Assembly: GCF_900095385.1 (NCBI RefSeq)
Contig: NZ_FMID01000014.1
Location: 1 to 57,169, forward strand
Direction of reading: 5' to 3'
Length of the DNA stretch: 57,169 nt
Origin: Methanoculleus chikugoensis
Lineage (GTDB): Archaea > Halobacteriota > Methanomicrobia > Methanomicrobiales > Methanoculleaceae
Shown here: positions 43,837-52,094 of the stretch, in pieces
Layout of the letters: every line of letters begins with the position of its first letter
Position numbering within the stretch: the first letter of the stretch is position 1
Program-made: the position numbers and the translations under genes
Notes under the pieces: generated by a model
Database searches by the model: none
Told to the model about the DNA's origin: nothing
Seen by the model: the letters and a program-made list of their open reading frames with translations, nothing else

Positions 43837-44523
43837 ACTCACGGGGTGACTGCTCCCACGACCGAAGTCGTGGGCGTTCTCCCTATTCAATCGTACAGGA
43901 AGAGGCCGACAGGTCCGCCGGGACGGGTACAGTAACTTCTTTACCGGCGGCAACACTCTGCGACCGGATAAGCGTTTTTTTCAACGAGATTCCTGCATAT
44001 AGTCGTCATGGTCAGGCTATTTCCCTCCACCGTCATAGTCTTCACCAGGATGACCGAAGAGAAGACTACCCGGGATCGCGGTCTTACGAGACGAACCGGG
44101 ACGTGAAGTGGACCTGTAGAGCGCGACGGTTCGCTAGAACCGGAGCGTGAGAAGGCGAATCGTCTTCGAGGCGCGATGGGCCGTAGGGTGCGAACGTAGT
44201 GAACTTGAGAAGACCAAAGGTCTTTGAACCGGAGCACGAGCACCGCCAGGTGCGATTCCTTCCCCGGCGTGGACGGCATCTTCGGCGGCAATTCCGTCGG
44301 CGCCGAGGGCGATCGGGAGACACTCTCCGCTCAACAAACCATGATAAACAGAATATGACCGGACACTTTCTTCCACGGAGTTGTCATGATCGACGTATCT
44401 CATCCCCCATGCTATATGCATTATACACCACCCAAAACCCGGCGGCGCCCCGTTCTCCAATAAGATACCTTTTAACTTCCCGGAACCCAATTCTGACGTA
44501 ACAGACCGGAGGATCACGAAACG
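43837..44523. repeat. Non-coding region with IS-end-like hairpin and repeat modules, then promoter
   Basis: 687 bp without a gene. A perfect hairpin CCCACGAC/GTCGTGGG (43855-43874, loop CGAA) resembles an IS605-superfamily end. From about 44105 to 44260 several dispersed repeat modules are strung together: CTAGAACCGGAGC, GAATCGTCTTCGAGGCGCGATG, AAGACC-AAA-GGTCTT (44210-44223) and GCACC-GCCA-GGTGC (44240-44253). The last 60 bp hold the dehydrogenase promoter (TTTTAAC at 44470-44476) and GGAGGA ribosome site. Confidence 0.65.
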
Positions 44524-45789
44524 ATGCGGATAACTGTCGTCGGCGGCGGCTACGTCGGCCTGGTCACGGGGGCCTGCTTTGCCGAGCTCGGGCATACGGT
44601 CGATATCGTCGAGATCGATGCGGAGAAGGCGGCGGCGATCAACGCGGGGCGCGCCCCGATCCACGAGCGGGGGCTCGATGCGCTCCTGGAGAAGCATGCC
44701 GGCAAGCGGCTCCGTGCGGGGACGGACTATAGCCCGGTCGCCGACGCGGATATCTCGTTTGTCTGCGTCGGAACCCCGCCGGCTGCCGACGGGAGCGCCG
44801 ACCTCTCGATGGTCGCCGCGGCGAGCCGGTCGATCGGGGAGGCGCTCCGCGCCGGGAAGGAATCGCACACCGTCGTGGTGAAGAGCACCGTGCCGCCGGG
44901 GACGACCGCGGGCCTCGTCGTGCCCACGGTTCTCGAATGCTCCGGCCGGGACGATGTCGGGTTTGCGATGAACCCGGAGTTCCTCCGGGAAGGGCGTGCG
45001 GTGGAGGACTTCCTGCACCCGGACCGGATCGTGATCGGGAGCCGGGACGATCGCTCCGGTGATATGGTCGCCGCGGTCTACCGCGGGCTTTCTGCCCCGG
45101 TGGTCCGGTGCGGGCTCACCGCCGCGGAGATGATCAAGTACGCCTCGAACGCCCTCCTCGCGACGAAGATCTCGTTCGCAAACGAGGTGGGGAACGCCTG
45201 CAAACGCCTCGGGATCGACGTCTACGAGGTGATGGACGGCGTCGGGATGGACCACCGCGTCTCGCCGCACTTTTTATCCGCCGGCGCCGGGTTCGGGGGG
45301 AGCTGCTTCCCGAAAGACGTCGCGGCCCTCGTCAGCCTCGCGGAGTCGCTCGGGGAAGAGCCGTCGCTCCTCCGGTCGGTCCTCGACGTCAACGACCGCC
45401 AGCCGCTCCGGATGGTGGGGCTGCTTGAGGAGAGGATCGGCGACCTCGCGGGGAAGCGGGTCGCCGTCCTCGGCCTCGCCTTCAAGGACAACACCGACGA
45501 CATCCGGGAGTCCCGGGCGATCCCGGTCATCGCGGAACTCCTCCGGCGGGGAGCGACGGTCGCCGCCTACGACCCCCTCGCGGCGGCCCCGATGCGACGG
45601 GTCTTCCCCGGGATCGACTACGCCGCCTCGGCCGCGGACGCCCTCCGGGGGGCCGACGCCTGCCTGGTGATGACGGAGTGGCCGGAGTTCTCCGATCTCA
45701 ACGGGGAGTTCGACCTGATGAGGACCCGGGTCGTCATCGAGGGGCGCCGTATCCTCTCCTGCGACGGGAAAGAAGGGATCTGCTGGTGA
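44524..45789 (+). CDS. UDP-sugar 6-dehydrogenase (UDP-glucose/GDP-mannose dehydrogenase family)
   Basis: 421 residues, complete. The NAD+ Rossmann motif is GGGYVGLVTGACFAELGH (residues 7-24). The central domain includes VVKSTVPPGTT and NPEFLREGRAVEDF, and the catalytic Cys lies in GAGFGGSCFPKDVAAL. The C-terminal domain has VAVLGLAFKDNTDDIRESRA. The enzyme oxidises UDP-glucose (or a related nucleotide sugar) twice to the uronic acid for surface polysaccharide. A ribosome site CCGGAGGA lies 10 nt upstream. A truncated near-identical copy of the first 130 codons, with its promoter, is at 54.1 kb. Confidence 0.92.
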   Translation: MRITVVGGGYVGLVTGACFAELGHTVDIVEIDAEKAAAINAGRAPIHERGLDALLEKHAGKRLRAGTDYSPVADADISFVCVGTPPAADGSADLSMVAAASRSIGEALRAGKESHTVVVKSTVPPGTTAGLVVPTVLECSGRDDVGFAMNPEFLREGRAVEDFLHPDRIVIGSRDDRSGDMVAAVYRGLSAPVVRCGLTAAEMIKYASNALLATKISFANEVGNACKRLGIDVYEVMDGVGMDHRVSPHFLSAGAGFGGSCFPKDVAALVSLAESLGEEPSLLRSVLDVNDRQPLRMVGLLEERIGDLAGKRVAVLGLAFKDNTDDIRESRAIPVIAELLRRGATVAAYDPLAAAPMRRVFPGIDYAASAADALRGADACLVMTEWPEFSDLNGEFDLMRTRVVIEGRRILSCDGKEGICW

Positions 45790-46223
45790 GCGGGAAAAGG
45801 TACTATGAGACGGCGCCACCGATCGTCGGATACTTCTCCAGAATCATTCTTCCTCCAGGTTCCGTGAATCGATGCAATGTTCGTTATCCTGTGTAGTCGG
45901 TAATTACCCGAAGGTCTCGAGTCGATGCTTCGCCACTCTCGCACGGTCACACCTTCCGGAGAGCGGAACCTATCCCGAAAACGGCGCGGCTCTGATCGAG
46001 TTTGTTCCAAAAGCCCCTGCCGGGAGGGGGACACCCGCTCCTGCCCCCGGGAATCGATTAACCCGAGCCGCGCGGGGGAGGTCGCCCTCATACCACCCGG
46101 TTACGGGCATGTGGCCGCCAAACGGTAAGGGGAAGTTCATCAATGTAACGGTCATGTCTCCGGCCGGACCACCGGCGCTTACCGATCACCTTAAGTGATT
46201 GTTGACCACAAAGTAGTATACTT
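45790..46223. pseudogene. Spacer with decayed gene fragments (MNT start, cupin/PGI-like relic)
   Basis: 434 bp with no intact gene. Just after the dehydrogenase, TACTATGAGACGGCGCCACC (45801-45820) matches the start of the MNT genes at 48994 and 53298, suggesting a 5' MNT scrap. At about 46070-46150, GEVALIPPGYGHVAA continues, after a frameshift, into GKGKFINVTVM. This resembles the metal-site region of archaeal cupin-type phosphoglucose isomerase (IPPGYGH). The last 70 bp match sequence at 52.1 kb upstream of the ATPase relic. Confidence 0.4.
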
Positions 46224-47657
46224 ATGTATCAACATTCCTTCGTAGACCGGGCAAGTGAACTGCAGTTCCTCACCGATCGATATCGTTCCCCGGTTCCGGA
46301 ATGCCTGATCCTGTATGGAAGGCGGCGCGTGGGAAAGACAACGCTTCTTGCCCGATTCCTGCAGACTGTCCCGGGATTTTATTTCCTGGCCTCAGAAGAA
46401 GGGACGGCAAGGAATCTCCAGGATTTCTCCCACTACGCAGGGGAGTTCCTGAACGATCCGGATTTCGAGCGGAGCAGATATCCCGACTGGGAGACCGTCA
46501 TAAAGGCGCTGGTCAGGCACCGGAATTTCTCCCCTCCTCCGGGGCAGAAAGTGGTGATCGTCATCGATGAGTTCCCCTATCTCATCGCACGCGACCGGGC
46601 CACGCCTTCCGTCTTTCAGAAGGTTTGGGACACGGTGCTCTCCCGGGAGCCGGTGATGCTTATCTTGTCTGGTTCATCGGTCAGCACGATGGAGACCGAG
46701 GTGCTGGGGTACACAAGCCCGCTCTACGGCAGGAGGACGGGGCAGTGGCAGCTTGAGCCTCTCTCCTATCCCTACCTTCGTCGGTTCCTCCCCTACGACG
46801 AGGAGGATCTCGTCATGACATGGTGCGCGATCGGTGGAGTTCCTGCCTATCTCCGTCTGTTTCGCCCCGACCGATCGTTCTGGGAGAACGTGGAGGAGCA
46901 GATTCTCCGCAAAGGAGCATACCTTTACTCCGAAGCCGAGATCCTGATGCAGTATGAGTTCCGCGAAGCAGGGAACTACATGGCCATTCTCCGCGCTCTC
47001 GCCGCGGGATACACCGTTCTGGGACCCCTCTGCCAGGAGACCGGGCTAGATAAAGGGTTGGTCTCCAAGTACCTTGCCGTCCTCTCGCGTATGCACCTGA
47101 TCGACGACGAGGTGCCGGTGACCGCCCATGCCGGCTACCGGAGGAGGCATTATCGGCTGACCGATCCCTACCTCACGTTCTGGTTCCGTTTCGTGTATCC
47201 CCGGAGGGGGGAGACCGAGACGGGGCAGAGCGGGGAGGTGCTCGCCTCCATCAGGGAAGAGATCGCGCCGTATTGCGGGCAGATGTTCGAACAACTCGCT
47301 CTCGACCTCGTTCGCAGGGGGATCCTGTTTGGCTCCTCGTATTCGCGGCTGGGACGGTGGTGGCAGAAGGAGACGGAGATCGATCTCGTAGGCCTGAATG
47401 AGGCCTCCGGGGATGCCCTCTTCTGCGAATGTAAATGGTCTGCCCTCAACCGCCGCCAGGCCCGCGGCATCCTTGCGGTGCTCCGGGAGAAATCCCGTGA
47501 GGTGAGATGGCGAAACGAGAGCAGGAACGAACGCTTCGCCCTGGTAGCAAAGAGCATAGAAGGCAAAGAGGGATTGAGAGAGGACGGCTACCTGGTCTGC
47601 GACCTGGAGGATATCGCCCGGCTTTCGCGGGAGTACCTGACACGGATGGGCGGGTGA
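46224..47657 (+). CDS. Archaeal-type ATPase with DUF234 nuclease-like C-terminus (copy 1)
   Basis: 477 residues. STAND-like archaeal ATPase domain: Walker A LYGRRRVGKTT (about residues 30-40), Walker B VVIVIDEFPYLI (about 112-123), and LILSGSSVSTMET with the sensor. A winged-helix segment (GLDKGLVSKYLAVLSRMHLIDD) follows. The C-terminal DUF234 domain ends with EIDLVGLNEAS and ALFCECKWS, which fits the D-x(n)-ExK core of PD-(D/E)XK nucleases. These ATPases are common in archaeal accessory regions and their roles are unproven; defence, plasmid maintenance or DNA transactions are possible. A TATA-like AGTATACTT lies directly before the ATG, as in the relic at 52.1 kb. Confidence 0.88.
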   Translation: MYQHSFVDRASELQFLTDRYRSPVPECLILYGRRRVGKTTLLARFLQTVPGFYFLASEEGTARNLQDFSHYAGEFLNDPDFERSRYPDWETVIKALVRHRNFSPPPGQKVVIVIDEFPYLIARDRATPSVFQKVWDTVLSREPVMLILSGSSVSTMETEVLGYTSPLYGRRTGQWQLEPLSYPYLRRFLPYDEEDLVMTWCAIGGVPAYLRLFRPDRSFWENVEEQILRKGAYLYSEAEILMQYEFREAGNYMAILRALAAGYTVLGPLCQETGLDKGLVSKYLAVLSRMHLIDDEVPVTAHAGYRRRHYRLTDPYLTFWFRFVYPRRGETETGQSGEVLASIREEIAPYCGQMFEQLALDLVRRGILFGSSYSRLGRWWQKETEIDLVGLNEASGDALFCECKWSALNRRQARGILAVLREKSREVRWRNESRNERFALVAKSIEGKEGLREDGYLVCDLEDIARLSREYLTRMGG

Positions 47658-47708
47658 GGGAGGAGATCCCGCTGCATGTCGCGTGATCGTTCCCACCCGC
47701 CGTTTGAG

Positions 47709-47760
47709 GTCTCGGGCAGGTGTTCGAGCACCGGAGGTGCGACTTGAGGATCTTGAGGGC
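47709..47760 (-). repeat. Dispersed hairpin-repeat module
   Basis: Contains GAGCACCGGAGGTGCGA, that is GCACC (47728-47732), GGA, GGTGC (47736-47740), and CTTGAGG beside it, in the inverse orientation to the copies at 25.4 and 53.8 kb. Confidence 0.6.
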
Positions 47761-47775
47761 CGGCTCCACAGAGGG

Positions 47776-48012
47776 CTAGAGCCTGCCATAGCGTTTATGC
47801 GCCTGCTCGATGGTCATCAGAGCGCGGTAAACGATCGGCCGATATGGAGGCGAAATACCTCCATGCCATCCGTATTCAGGCGTTCTTTGTCTCCCCCGCT
47901 GCCGGGATACGGATCGGTCTTCAGAACAGCAAGCTTTTCCGTGATGATGCGTCGCGACTTCTCAGGCAGGCGCATTCAGGAAGTCAGCCGCCTGAACAGA
48001 ACAATGAGCCAT
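47776..48012 (-). pseudogene. RelE-family toxin pseudogene
   Basis: The pieces of a RelE toxin homologous to the one at 51712-52002 can be read on the minus strand. QAADFLNAPA (start at ATG 48012) shifts frame into EKSRRIITEKLAVLK and PYPGSGGDKERLNT and FRLHIGRSFTA. A deletion then removes the segment matching YNINSDEKLVYITHI before the final TIEQAHKRYGRL. The frameshift and the internal deletion both inactivate it. The adjacent antitoxin-like frame lies upstream. Confidence 0.65.
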
Positions 48013-48152
48013 CGCCGTGAGATCTCCACGAGGTCCTCCGTCCCCTGGATCCGCTTGATCTCTTCGACAAGCCGCCGCTTCTTCTCGTGCTCGATCATCT
48101 CCTCCAGCAGATCCGAGAACGTCAGCCCCGGCTCACCCCGGCGTGCAGTCAT
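47976..48152 (-). CDS. RelB-like antitoxin, C-terminally altered
   Basis: 58 residues beginning MTARRGEPGLTFSDLLEEMI, with the charged helix EHEKKRRLVEEIKRIQ and GTEDLVEI, the same layout as the antitoxin at 51530 (which ends DEFVELDL). The normal stop near DLVEI is lost and the frame runs on through SRRWLIVLFRRLTS into sequence that should be the toxin start. Its ATG overlaps the TGA of the HEPN gene upstream. It may be translated but is probably decaying with its toxin. Confidence 0.5.
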   Translation of the reverse strand: MTARRGEPGLTFSDLLEEMIEHEKKRRLVEEIKRIQGTEDLVEISRRWLIVLFRRLTS

Positions 48153-48563
48153 TCCGGGAGAAGACGGTCCCGGAGCATCGCCCGAATCAGATCCCGGTAT
48201 CGATTCATCACGGGAAGATCGTCCTTGAGCACCCCATAGACCTCGTCCAGATCCAGCCGGCAGTAAAGGTGGACCAGAACGTTCCGAAAGCCCGCGAGGT
48301 CTGAGAGCTGGGCCCCGAGGTCTTCCGGAATCAGCCCCTCATCACAGAGAATGATGAAACTCTCCCGGTAGGTTTCGGGCCGCCGGGAGCTCGAGGCCGC
48401 GACCAGGTGGTTGGCGATATCGATCGATGCCTGGATGCTGACGAGGAGCGCATGCAACACCATGTTCCTCTTATCGCGGTCGGTTCTCAGATCTTCGAGG
48501 CTGATGGATCGGTAGCGTTCCCAGTCCCCGGAGGTGAGCGAGGACCCCTTCGTCCCGGACCAT
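48149..48563 (-). pseudogene. HEPN-domain toxin (HepT-like), frameshifted copy
   Basis: A paralogue of the intact HEPN gene at 52433-52867. It starts ATG 48563 (MVRDEGVLAHLR), but a 20-nt deletion, visible by comparing GTCCCCGGAGG here with the longer sequence at 52810-52836, shifts the frame. The short repeat CCAGT flanking the missing stretch suggests slippage. Downstream, from ATG 48463, the frame is open and keeps the HEPN RNase motif RNVLVHLY (R-x4-H-x-Y). An N-terminally truncated toxin could be made only by re-initiation. Confidence 0.75.
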
Positions 48564-48565
48564 CC

Positions 48566-48994
48566 TCAGGCCCTCGTGAGCAGAACCCGGTCGAACCAGT
48601 CGAGCGTATCCGCGTAGTCGAGGTACAGGGAGAGCACGCCCGCCTCGTACCGGACCCTCCGCTCTCTGTCGCGCAGGAATACGGGTCGGCCGCTCTTGAT
48701 GACCTCGTACTGGAACGAGACCGGGACGGTGTTGAGGATCTTCACATCGGCCTCAAAACGGTAACAGAACCCTCGCTCAAGTTCCCGCTCGATCTTCCGC
48801 GCGAACCGCATCGCCTGGTAGGGGATAGGGTCGCCGGTGACGAGGATTGCCACGTCCACGTCGCCGAAATCTCCCTGCGAGAACGTTCCAAAGACATACC
48901 CCACCTCGATCTCGTCAAATCCGGCGAGGACCGTGCGGATGGTGCGGACAACCCCTTCTTTCTCTTCCGCATCAAGCAGGTGGCGTTGTCTCAT
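48566..48994 (-). CDS. MNT-family nucleotidyltransferase antitoxin (MntA-like), copy 1
   Basis: 142 residues from ATG 48994 (ATG 49015 is possible). It has a minimal nucleotidyltransferase fold: VGYVFGTFSQGDFGDVDVAIL corresponds to the GS(x)n-DxD active site, with Asp-x-Asp present in DVDVAIL but Thr replacing the Ser and a shorter loop. In HepT-MntA (type VII) systems MNT AMPylates the HEPN toxin to silence it. Its partner HEPN gene begins 2 nt downstream but is frameshifted. About 90% of residues match copy 2 (52870-53298). Confidence 0.82.
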   Translation of the reverse strand: MRQRHLLDAEEKEGVVRTIRTVLAGFDEIEVGYVFGTFSQGDFGDVDVAILVTGDPIPYQAMRFARKIERELERGFCYRFEADVKILNTVPVSFQYEVIKSGRPVFLRDRERRVRYEAGVLSLYLDYADTLDWFDRVLLTRA

Positions 48995-49346
48995 AGTATC
49001 GTATCCTTCCCGCATCGCATATCATTCTTTCCCGTCGCAGGAGAGGGGGCGGCACCCACCATATTCTCGCTCCACCCCGGGGAGGTGGTGCCGGGGACTG
49101 AGGTGATGGTGCGTGGTGAAGGCGAGGTGTGCGCAGGATGAACGTGAAGGGGGGTGGTCCCCTGATGCCGTCTGTCCGCAATTGTCCGGATACTGCTACC
49201 GGGTTCAATGCCCGTTCCTCTGATTTTCGGCAGTTTTGCTCGTTGGGTATGGGTTTTACCCTTCTCCCTCAGTCCGGGTTCTGTCCGGGATTGTCCGCAA
49301 CTGTCCGCAATGACCGCAATGTTGGATTGAGCACATATCGCCGCAG
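48995..49346. other. Intergenic region with TGTCCGCAA-type repeats
   Basis: 352 bp without a gene. Around 49175-49200 and 49270-49325 the motif TGTCCGCAA or TGTCCGGA/G recurs at least five times (TGTCCGCAATTGTCCGGA; CTGTCCGGGATTGTCCGCAA; CTGTCCGCAATGACCGCAAT). Such reiteration could be a binding array, or plain slippage. The 5' part matches the 5' flank of the second MNT gene only over the first about 30 bp. Confidence 0.4.
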
Positions 49347-49598
49347 TCACCCCTCCCGTTTCACAGCAATGATACCCATTTCGGCAAGAGCGGAGAGATC
49401 GCGTCGGGCAGTCCGTGCGGTGCATCCGTAGCTGTTTCCGTACTCTTCTGTCGATATGGAGGGATGCATCTTGAGGTGCTCTATAACTCCACGCTGCCGC
49501 TCATTCAGCAGTTCCGGGCGCTCTAGTCGAGGGGTGGCGGCGATTCTGCGGGTGAGGATGGCAAAACCGTCGTGCTCACCCCTGTCCGACACCAGCAC
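49347..49598 (-). CDS. Winged-helix fragment (Fic/RecG-like C-terminus)
   Basis: 83 residues. From residue 29 it reads LNERQRGVIEHLKMHPSIST, then EEYGNSYGCTARTARRDLSALAEMGII (shown by its key residues: Arg-Asp-Leu before the wing), the C-terminal winged helix found in Fic-domain and RecG-like/AlbA_2 proteins. No Fic or ATPase domain precedes it. Either it is a stand-alone small DNA-binding protein or the tail of a larger gene lost by rearrangement. The latter fits the island. Confidence 0.5.
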   Translation of the reverse strand: MLVSDRGEHDGFAILTRRIAATPRLERPELLNERQRGVIEHLKMHPSISTEEYGNSYGCTARTARRDLSALAEMGIIAVKREG

Positions 49599-49643
49599 CC
49601 TCTCCCGAAAACCCTAAATAGTACACTCTATAGTATGTTACTT

Positions 49644-51059
49644 ATGGGTGTCTTCCTCAACCGGGGCCGGGAACTCTCCCACCTCCATGAGCGGTACCGG
49701 AGCGACGGTGCAGAATTCGTCGTGCTCTATGGCCGGCGGCGGGTCGGAAAAAGTGAACTGATCGACCAGTTCCTCCGTACCGCCACAGGAATACACCTGG
49801 TCGCACGGGAAGAGTCGAAACACCTGCAGCTCCGGAGATTTTCTGCAGACCTGAGCGCCTATTTCCAGGATCCATTTCTTCAGAAAAACGGTTTTTCTGA
49901 CTGGGACAGCTTTTTCGAGTATCTTATCCAGCACGCGACCGATCGTGTCGTGATCGCCATCGATGAATTCCCCTATCTGATCAAGGAGGATCCCTCCCTC
50001 CCTTCGATGCTTCAGGAATACTGGGACAGGCGCCTGAAAGAGACCCGGATATTTCTCATTCTGTCGGGGTCGAGCATATCGATGATGGAGTCCGCGACCC
50101 TGGAGTATGGGAGCCCTCTTTTTGGCAGGAGGACGGGGCAGATCCTCCTGCAGCCCCTCCGGTTCATCCATGTGCTCGATTATATAGGGAACATGAAGAG
50201 GGCGGTCGAGTTCTACGCGGTCTTTGGGGGGACGCCGGCATACATCATGGCCGTCGATCCGGAACGGGACATCCTGAAGAACATCGAGGAGAAGGTGATG
50301 AGGGAAGATTCGTTTCTCTTCAGGGATGTGGAGTTCGTGCTCAGGGCCGAACTTGTCGAACCGAGGTATTACTTCTCCATCCTCTTCTCTCTTGCCGGGG
50401 GAAACCACCGGATCGGGCTCATCTGCAACGATACCGGCCTTTCCAAGAGTGTCGTCAACAAGTATCTCTCGATCCTTATCGACCTGAAGCTGGTGCACCG
50501 GCGCATTCCCGTGACTGAAGGCCACAGGAGCAGAAAGGGGCTCTACTTCCTCTCGGACAACCTCTTCGACTTCTGGTTTTCTTTCGTCAATCCCCATCTT
50601 GATATGCTCGAACGCGGCAATGCCCCGCTGGTTGTGGACCAGTATGTACGGCCGCAATTCGCGCGGTATGTCGGAAAGCACTTCGAGGAGATGGTGATGG
50701 ATCTCTTCGACCATATCAACGGAGAGGGTTTCCTGCCGTTCGTATTCACCAGGAGCGGGAGCTGGTGGCACCGCGGGGAGGAGATCGATATCGTCTGTCT
50801 TGCTGAGAACCCGTACCGGATCCTGTTCTGCGAGTGTAAATGGCAGGATGGGGTCGATGCCGCAGAGGTCTTTGCGGGGCTGCGGCGGAAGGCACCCCTC
50901 GTCTCCTGGCACAACGACCGGCGGAGCGAGTACTTCTGCGTCGTTGCGCGGTCGTTCTCGCGCAGGGCCGAAGGGGAGGGGATCACTCTGGACCTCGATG
51001 ATTGTACGGCGCTCATGGAACGTGGGCAAAGGGGCAGGGAGCGAGTTTCCCCGCCCTGA
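49644..51059 (+). CDS. Archaeal-type ATPase with DUF234 nuclease-like C-terminus (copy 2)
   Basis: 471 residues from ATG 49644 (in-frame ATGs at 49572 and 49635 lie upstream; the position matching the paralogue start is 49644). Walker A VVLYGRRRVGKSELI, Walker B VVIAIDEFPYLI, sensor LILSGSSISMME, winged helix GLSKSVVNKYLSILIDLKLV, and the C-terminal EEIDIVCLAENP and LFCECKWQDG with the PD-(D/E)XK-like Glu-x-Lys. Same architecture as the gene at 46224 but clearly diverged, so it is an older paralogue. A TATA-like CTATAGTATG precedes it. Confidence 0.88.
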   Translation: MGVFLNRGRELSHLHERYRSDGAEFVVLYGRRRVGKSELIDQFLRTATGIHLVAREESKHLQLRRFSADLSAYFQDPFLQKNGFSDWDSFFEYLIQHATDRVVIAIDEFPYLIKEDPSLPSMLQEYWDRRLKETRIFLILSGSSISMMESATLEYGSPLFGRRTGQILLQPLRFIHVLDYIGNMKRAVEFYAVFGGTPAYIMAVDPERDILKNIEEKVMREDSFLFRDVEFVLRAELVEPRYYFSILFSLAGGNHRIGLICNDTGLSKSVVNKYLSILIDLKLVHRRIPVTEGHRSRKGLYFLSDNLFDFWFSFVNPHLDMLERGNAPLVVDQYVRPQFARYVGKHFEEMVMDLFDHINGEGFLPFVFTRSGSWWHRGEEIDIVCLAENPYRILFCECKWQDGVDAAEVFAGLRRKAPLVSWHNDRRSEYFCVVARSFSRRAEGEGITLDLDDCTALMERGQRGRERVSPP

Positions 51060-51075
51060 CGGATGGGGCCTCCTG

Positions 51076-51411
51076 CTAGATCCTGAACAGTTTGGCGAAT
51101 TTTACATTGACCTCTGCCTGGAGGCCGTCATCAAGTTCTCCAAGTTCTCCGACCATCAGGTCTTTCAAGACCGTTGCGATCTTGTCCAGTCGGATCACCG
51201 AATCAACTTTGAGACCGCTCTTCAAGAAACCTGCGTGGGAGGCGGTCACCATAACCCCTGCCGGGCCCGCTCCGGCATAGACCTTTGGCGAGATGAAAGC
51301 AAGGACAACGTCGCGTTCACCCTCATAGAGACCAAGCGCAGGGCGCAGCTTTGCTGCCGTAAGGTCGTTGAAAGGAAACGGTAGCAGAACAATCTTCCCT
51401 TTTATCGGTAC
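51076..51411 (-). CDS. MazF/PemK-like toxin ORF without an obvious start codon
   Basis: About 108-110 residues readable on the minus strand: IKGKIVLLPFPFNDLTAAKL then RPALGLYEGERDVVLAFISP, and KVDSVIRLDKIATVL near the C-terminus. These are the MazF/PemK signatures (KRGDIVLVPFPFxDLxxxKxRPAL; RLDKIxTL). The frame has no ATG, GTG or TTG near the expected start (it begins in GTACCGATAAAA). It may use a rare start, be translated by coupling to the overlapping upstream frame, or be broken. The fold appears complete to the stop at 51076. Confidence 0.6.
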   Translation of the reverse strand, partial: VPIKGKIVLLPFPFNDLTAAKLRPALGLYEGERDVVLAFISPKVYAGAGPAGVMVTASHAGFLKSGLKVDSVIRLDKIATVLKDLMVGELGELDDGLQAEVNVKFAKLFRI

Positions 51412-51478
51412 ACAGCCCTGATATCCTTGATGGTATAGAGGTCGGGCTCCTCGGAAAGAAATACCGGCTGATGACTCC
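51402..51478 (-). pseudogene. Antitoxin C-terminal fragment upstream of MazF-like ORF
   Basis: A frame ending at TAA 51402-51404 reads EARSHQPVFLSEEPDLYTI then KDIRAVYR, overlapping the MazF-like frame at its first codons. It looks like the tail of a typical antitoxin coupled to the toxin. The upstream part appears lost where the divergent RelBE locus begins. Confidence 0.35.
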
Positions 51479-51529
51479 GTGCCTCCGGTGATGAAAGGTC
51501 TATGTATGATCAGCGCCTATCAGGATTCA

Positions 51530-51715
51530 ATGTCTGTTACGGAGAACATACCCGTATCGGAAGAGACCTATAATCAGATCCTGGATCTCAGGCGCCCGGA
51601 CGAGACGCTCAACGACACGCTCGCGAGACTTGTAGATAAAATAAAAAAGCAGAGACTCACGGACGATATCGAAGAAGTCATGGCCCGCGATGAGTTCGTG
51701 GAGTTAGACCTGTGA
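51530..51715 (+). CDS. RelB-like antitoxin
   Basis: 61 residues from ATG 51530 (preceded by AGGA; in-frame ATGs at 51479 and 51506 exist). It reads MSVTENIPVSEETYNQILDL, then TLNDTLARLVDKIKKQ, a ribbon-helix-helix-like start, and an acidic tail (EEVMARDEFVELDL) that should wrap the toxin. The toxin gene overlaps its stop (GTGA). This is the intact relative of the decayed pair at 47.8-48.15 kb. Confidence 0.8.
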   Translation: MSVTENIPVSEETYNQILDLRRPDETLNDTLARLVDKIKKQRLTDDIEEVMARDEFVELDL

Positions 51716-52002
51716 CATTCCGCCTCATGGCGGATGAGCGTGCGCTCAATTTTTTAAATTCTCTCGATGCCAAAGACCAACGGGTTATCAAAGCCAAACT
51801 GAAAATTCTACGGGATATTCCTTATCCCGGTTCGGATGGGGACAAAGAAAAACTTCACACCAATAAAAAGCGTGAATCGTACCGACTCCACATCGCACGT
51901 ACGTTCACCGTAATCTACAATATCAATTCGGACGAAAAACTCGTTTATATCACCCACATCATGCCCATTGAAAAGGCACATCGAAGATACGGGCGCATTT
52001 GA
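51712..52002 (+). CDS. RelE-family toxin
   Basis: 96 residues starting at GTG 51712. RelE fold: FRLMADERALNFLNSLDAKD, then VIKAKLKILRDIPYPGSDGD, YRLHIARTFTVIYNI and LVYITHIMPIEKAHRRYGRI. The Arg in YRLHIARTF and the C-terminal HRRYGR are the expected catalytic/basic positions. Codon use is notably more AT-rich than the housekeeping genes, suggesting recent acquisition. Coupled to the antitoxin by a 4-nt overlap. Confidence 0.88.
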   Translation: MTFRLMADERALNFLNSLDAKDQRVIKAKLKILRDIPYPGSDGDKEKLHTNKKRESYRLHIARTFTVIYNINSDEKLVYITHIMPIEKAHRRYGRI

Positions 52003-52094
52003 ACTCCCCGGCGGTAACCGGGACACGAGGTAGAACAGCCCGAGTGTTGTGTTGAATAAGTCCGGTCACCCGACCACAAACGTAAAGATGACGG

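Noticed and set aside
47683-48228. 181-codon plus-strand ORF
   Set aside because: Antisense to the RelBE and HEPN remnants, whose protein similarity is clear on the minus strand.
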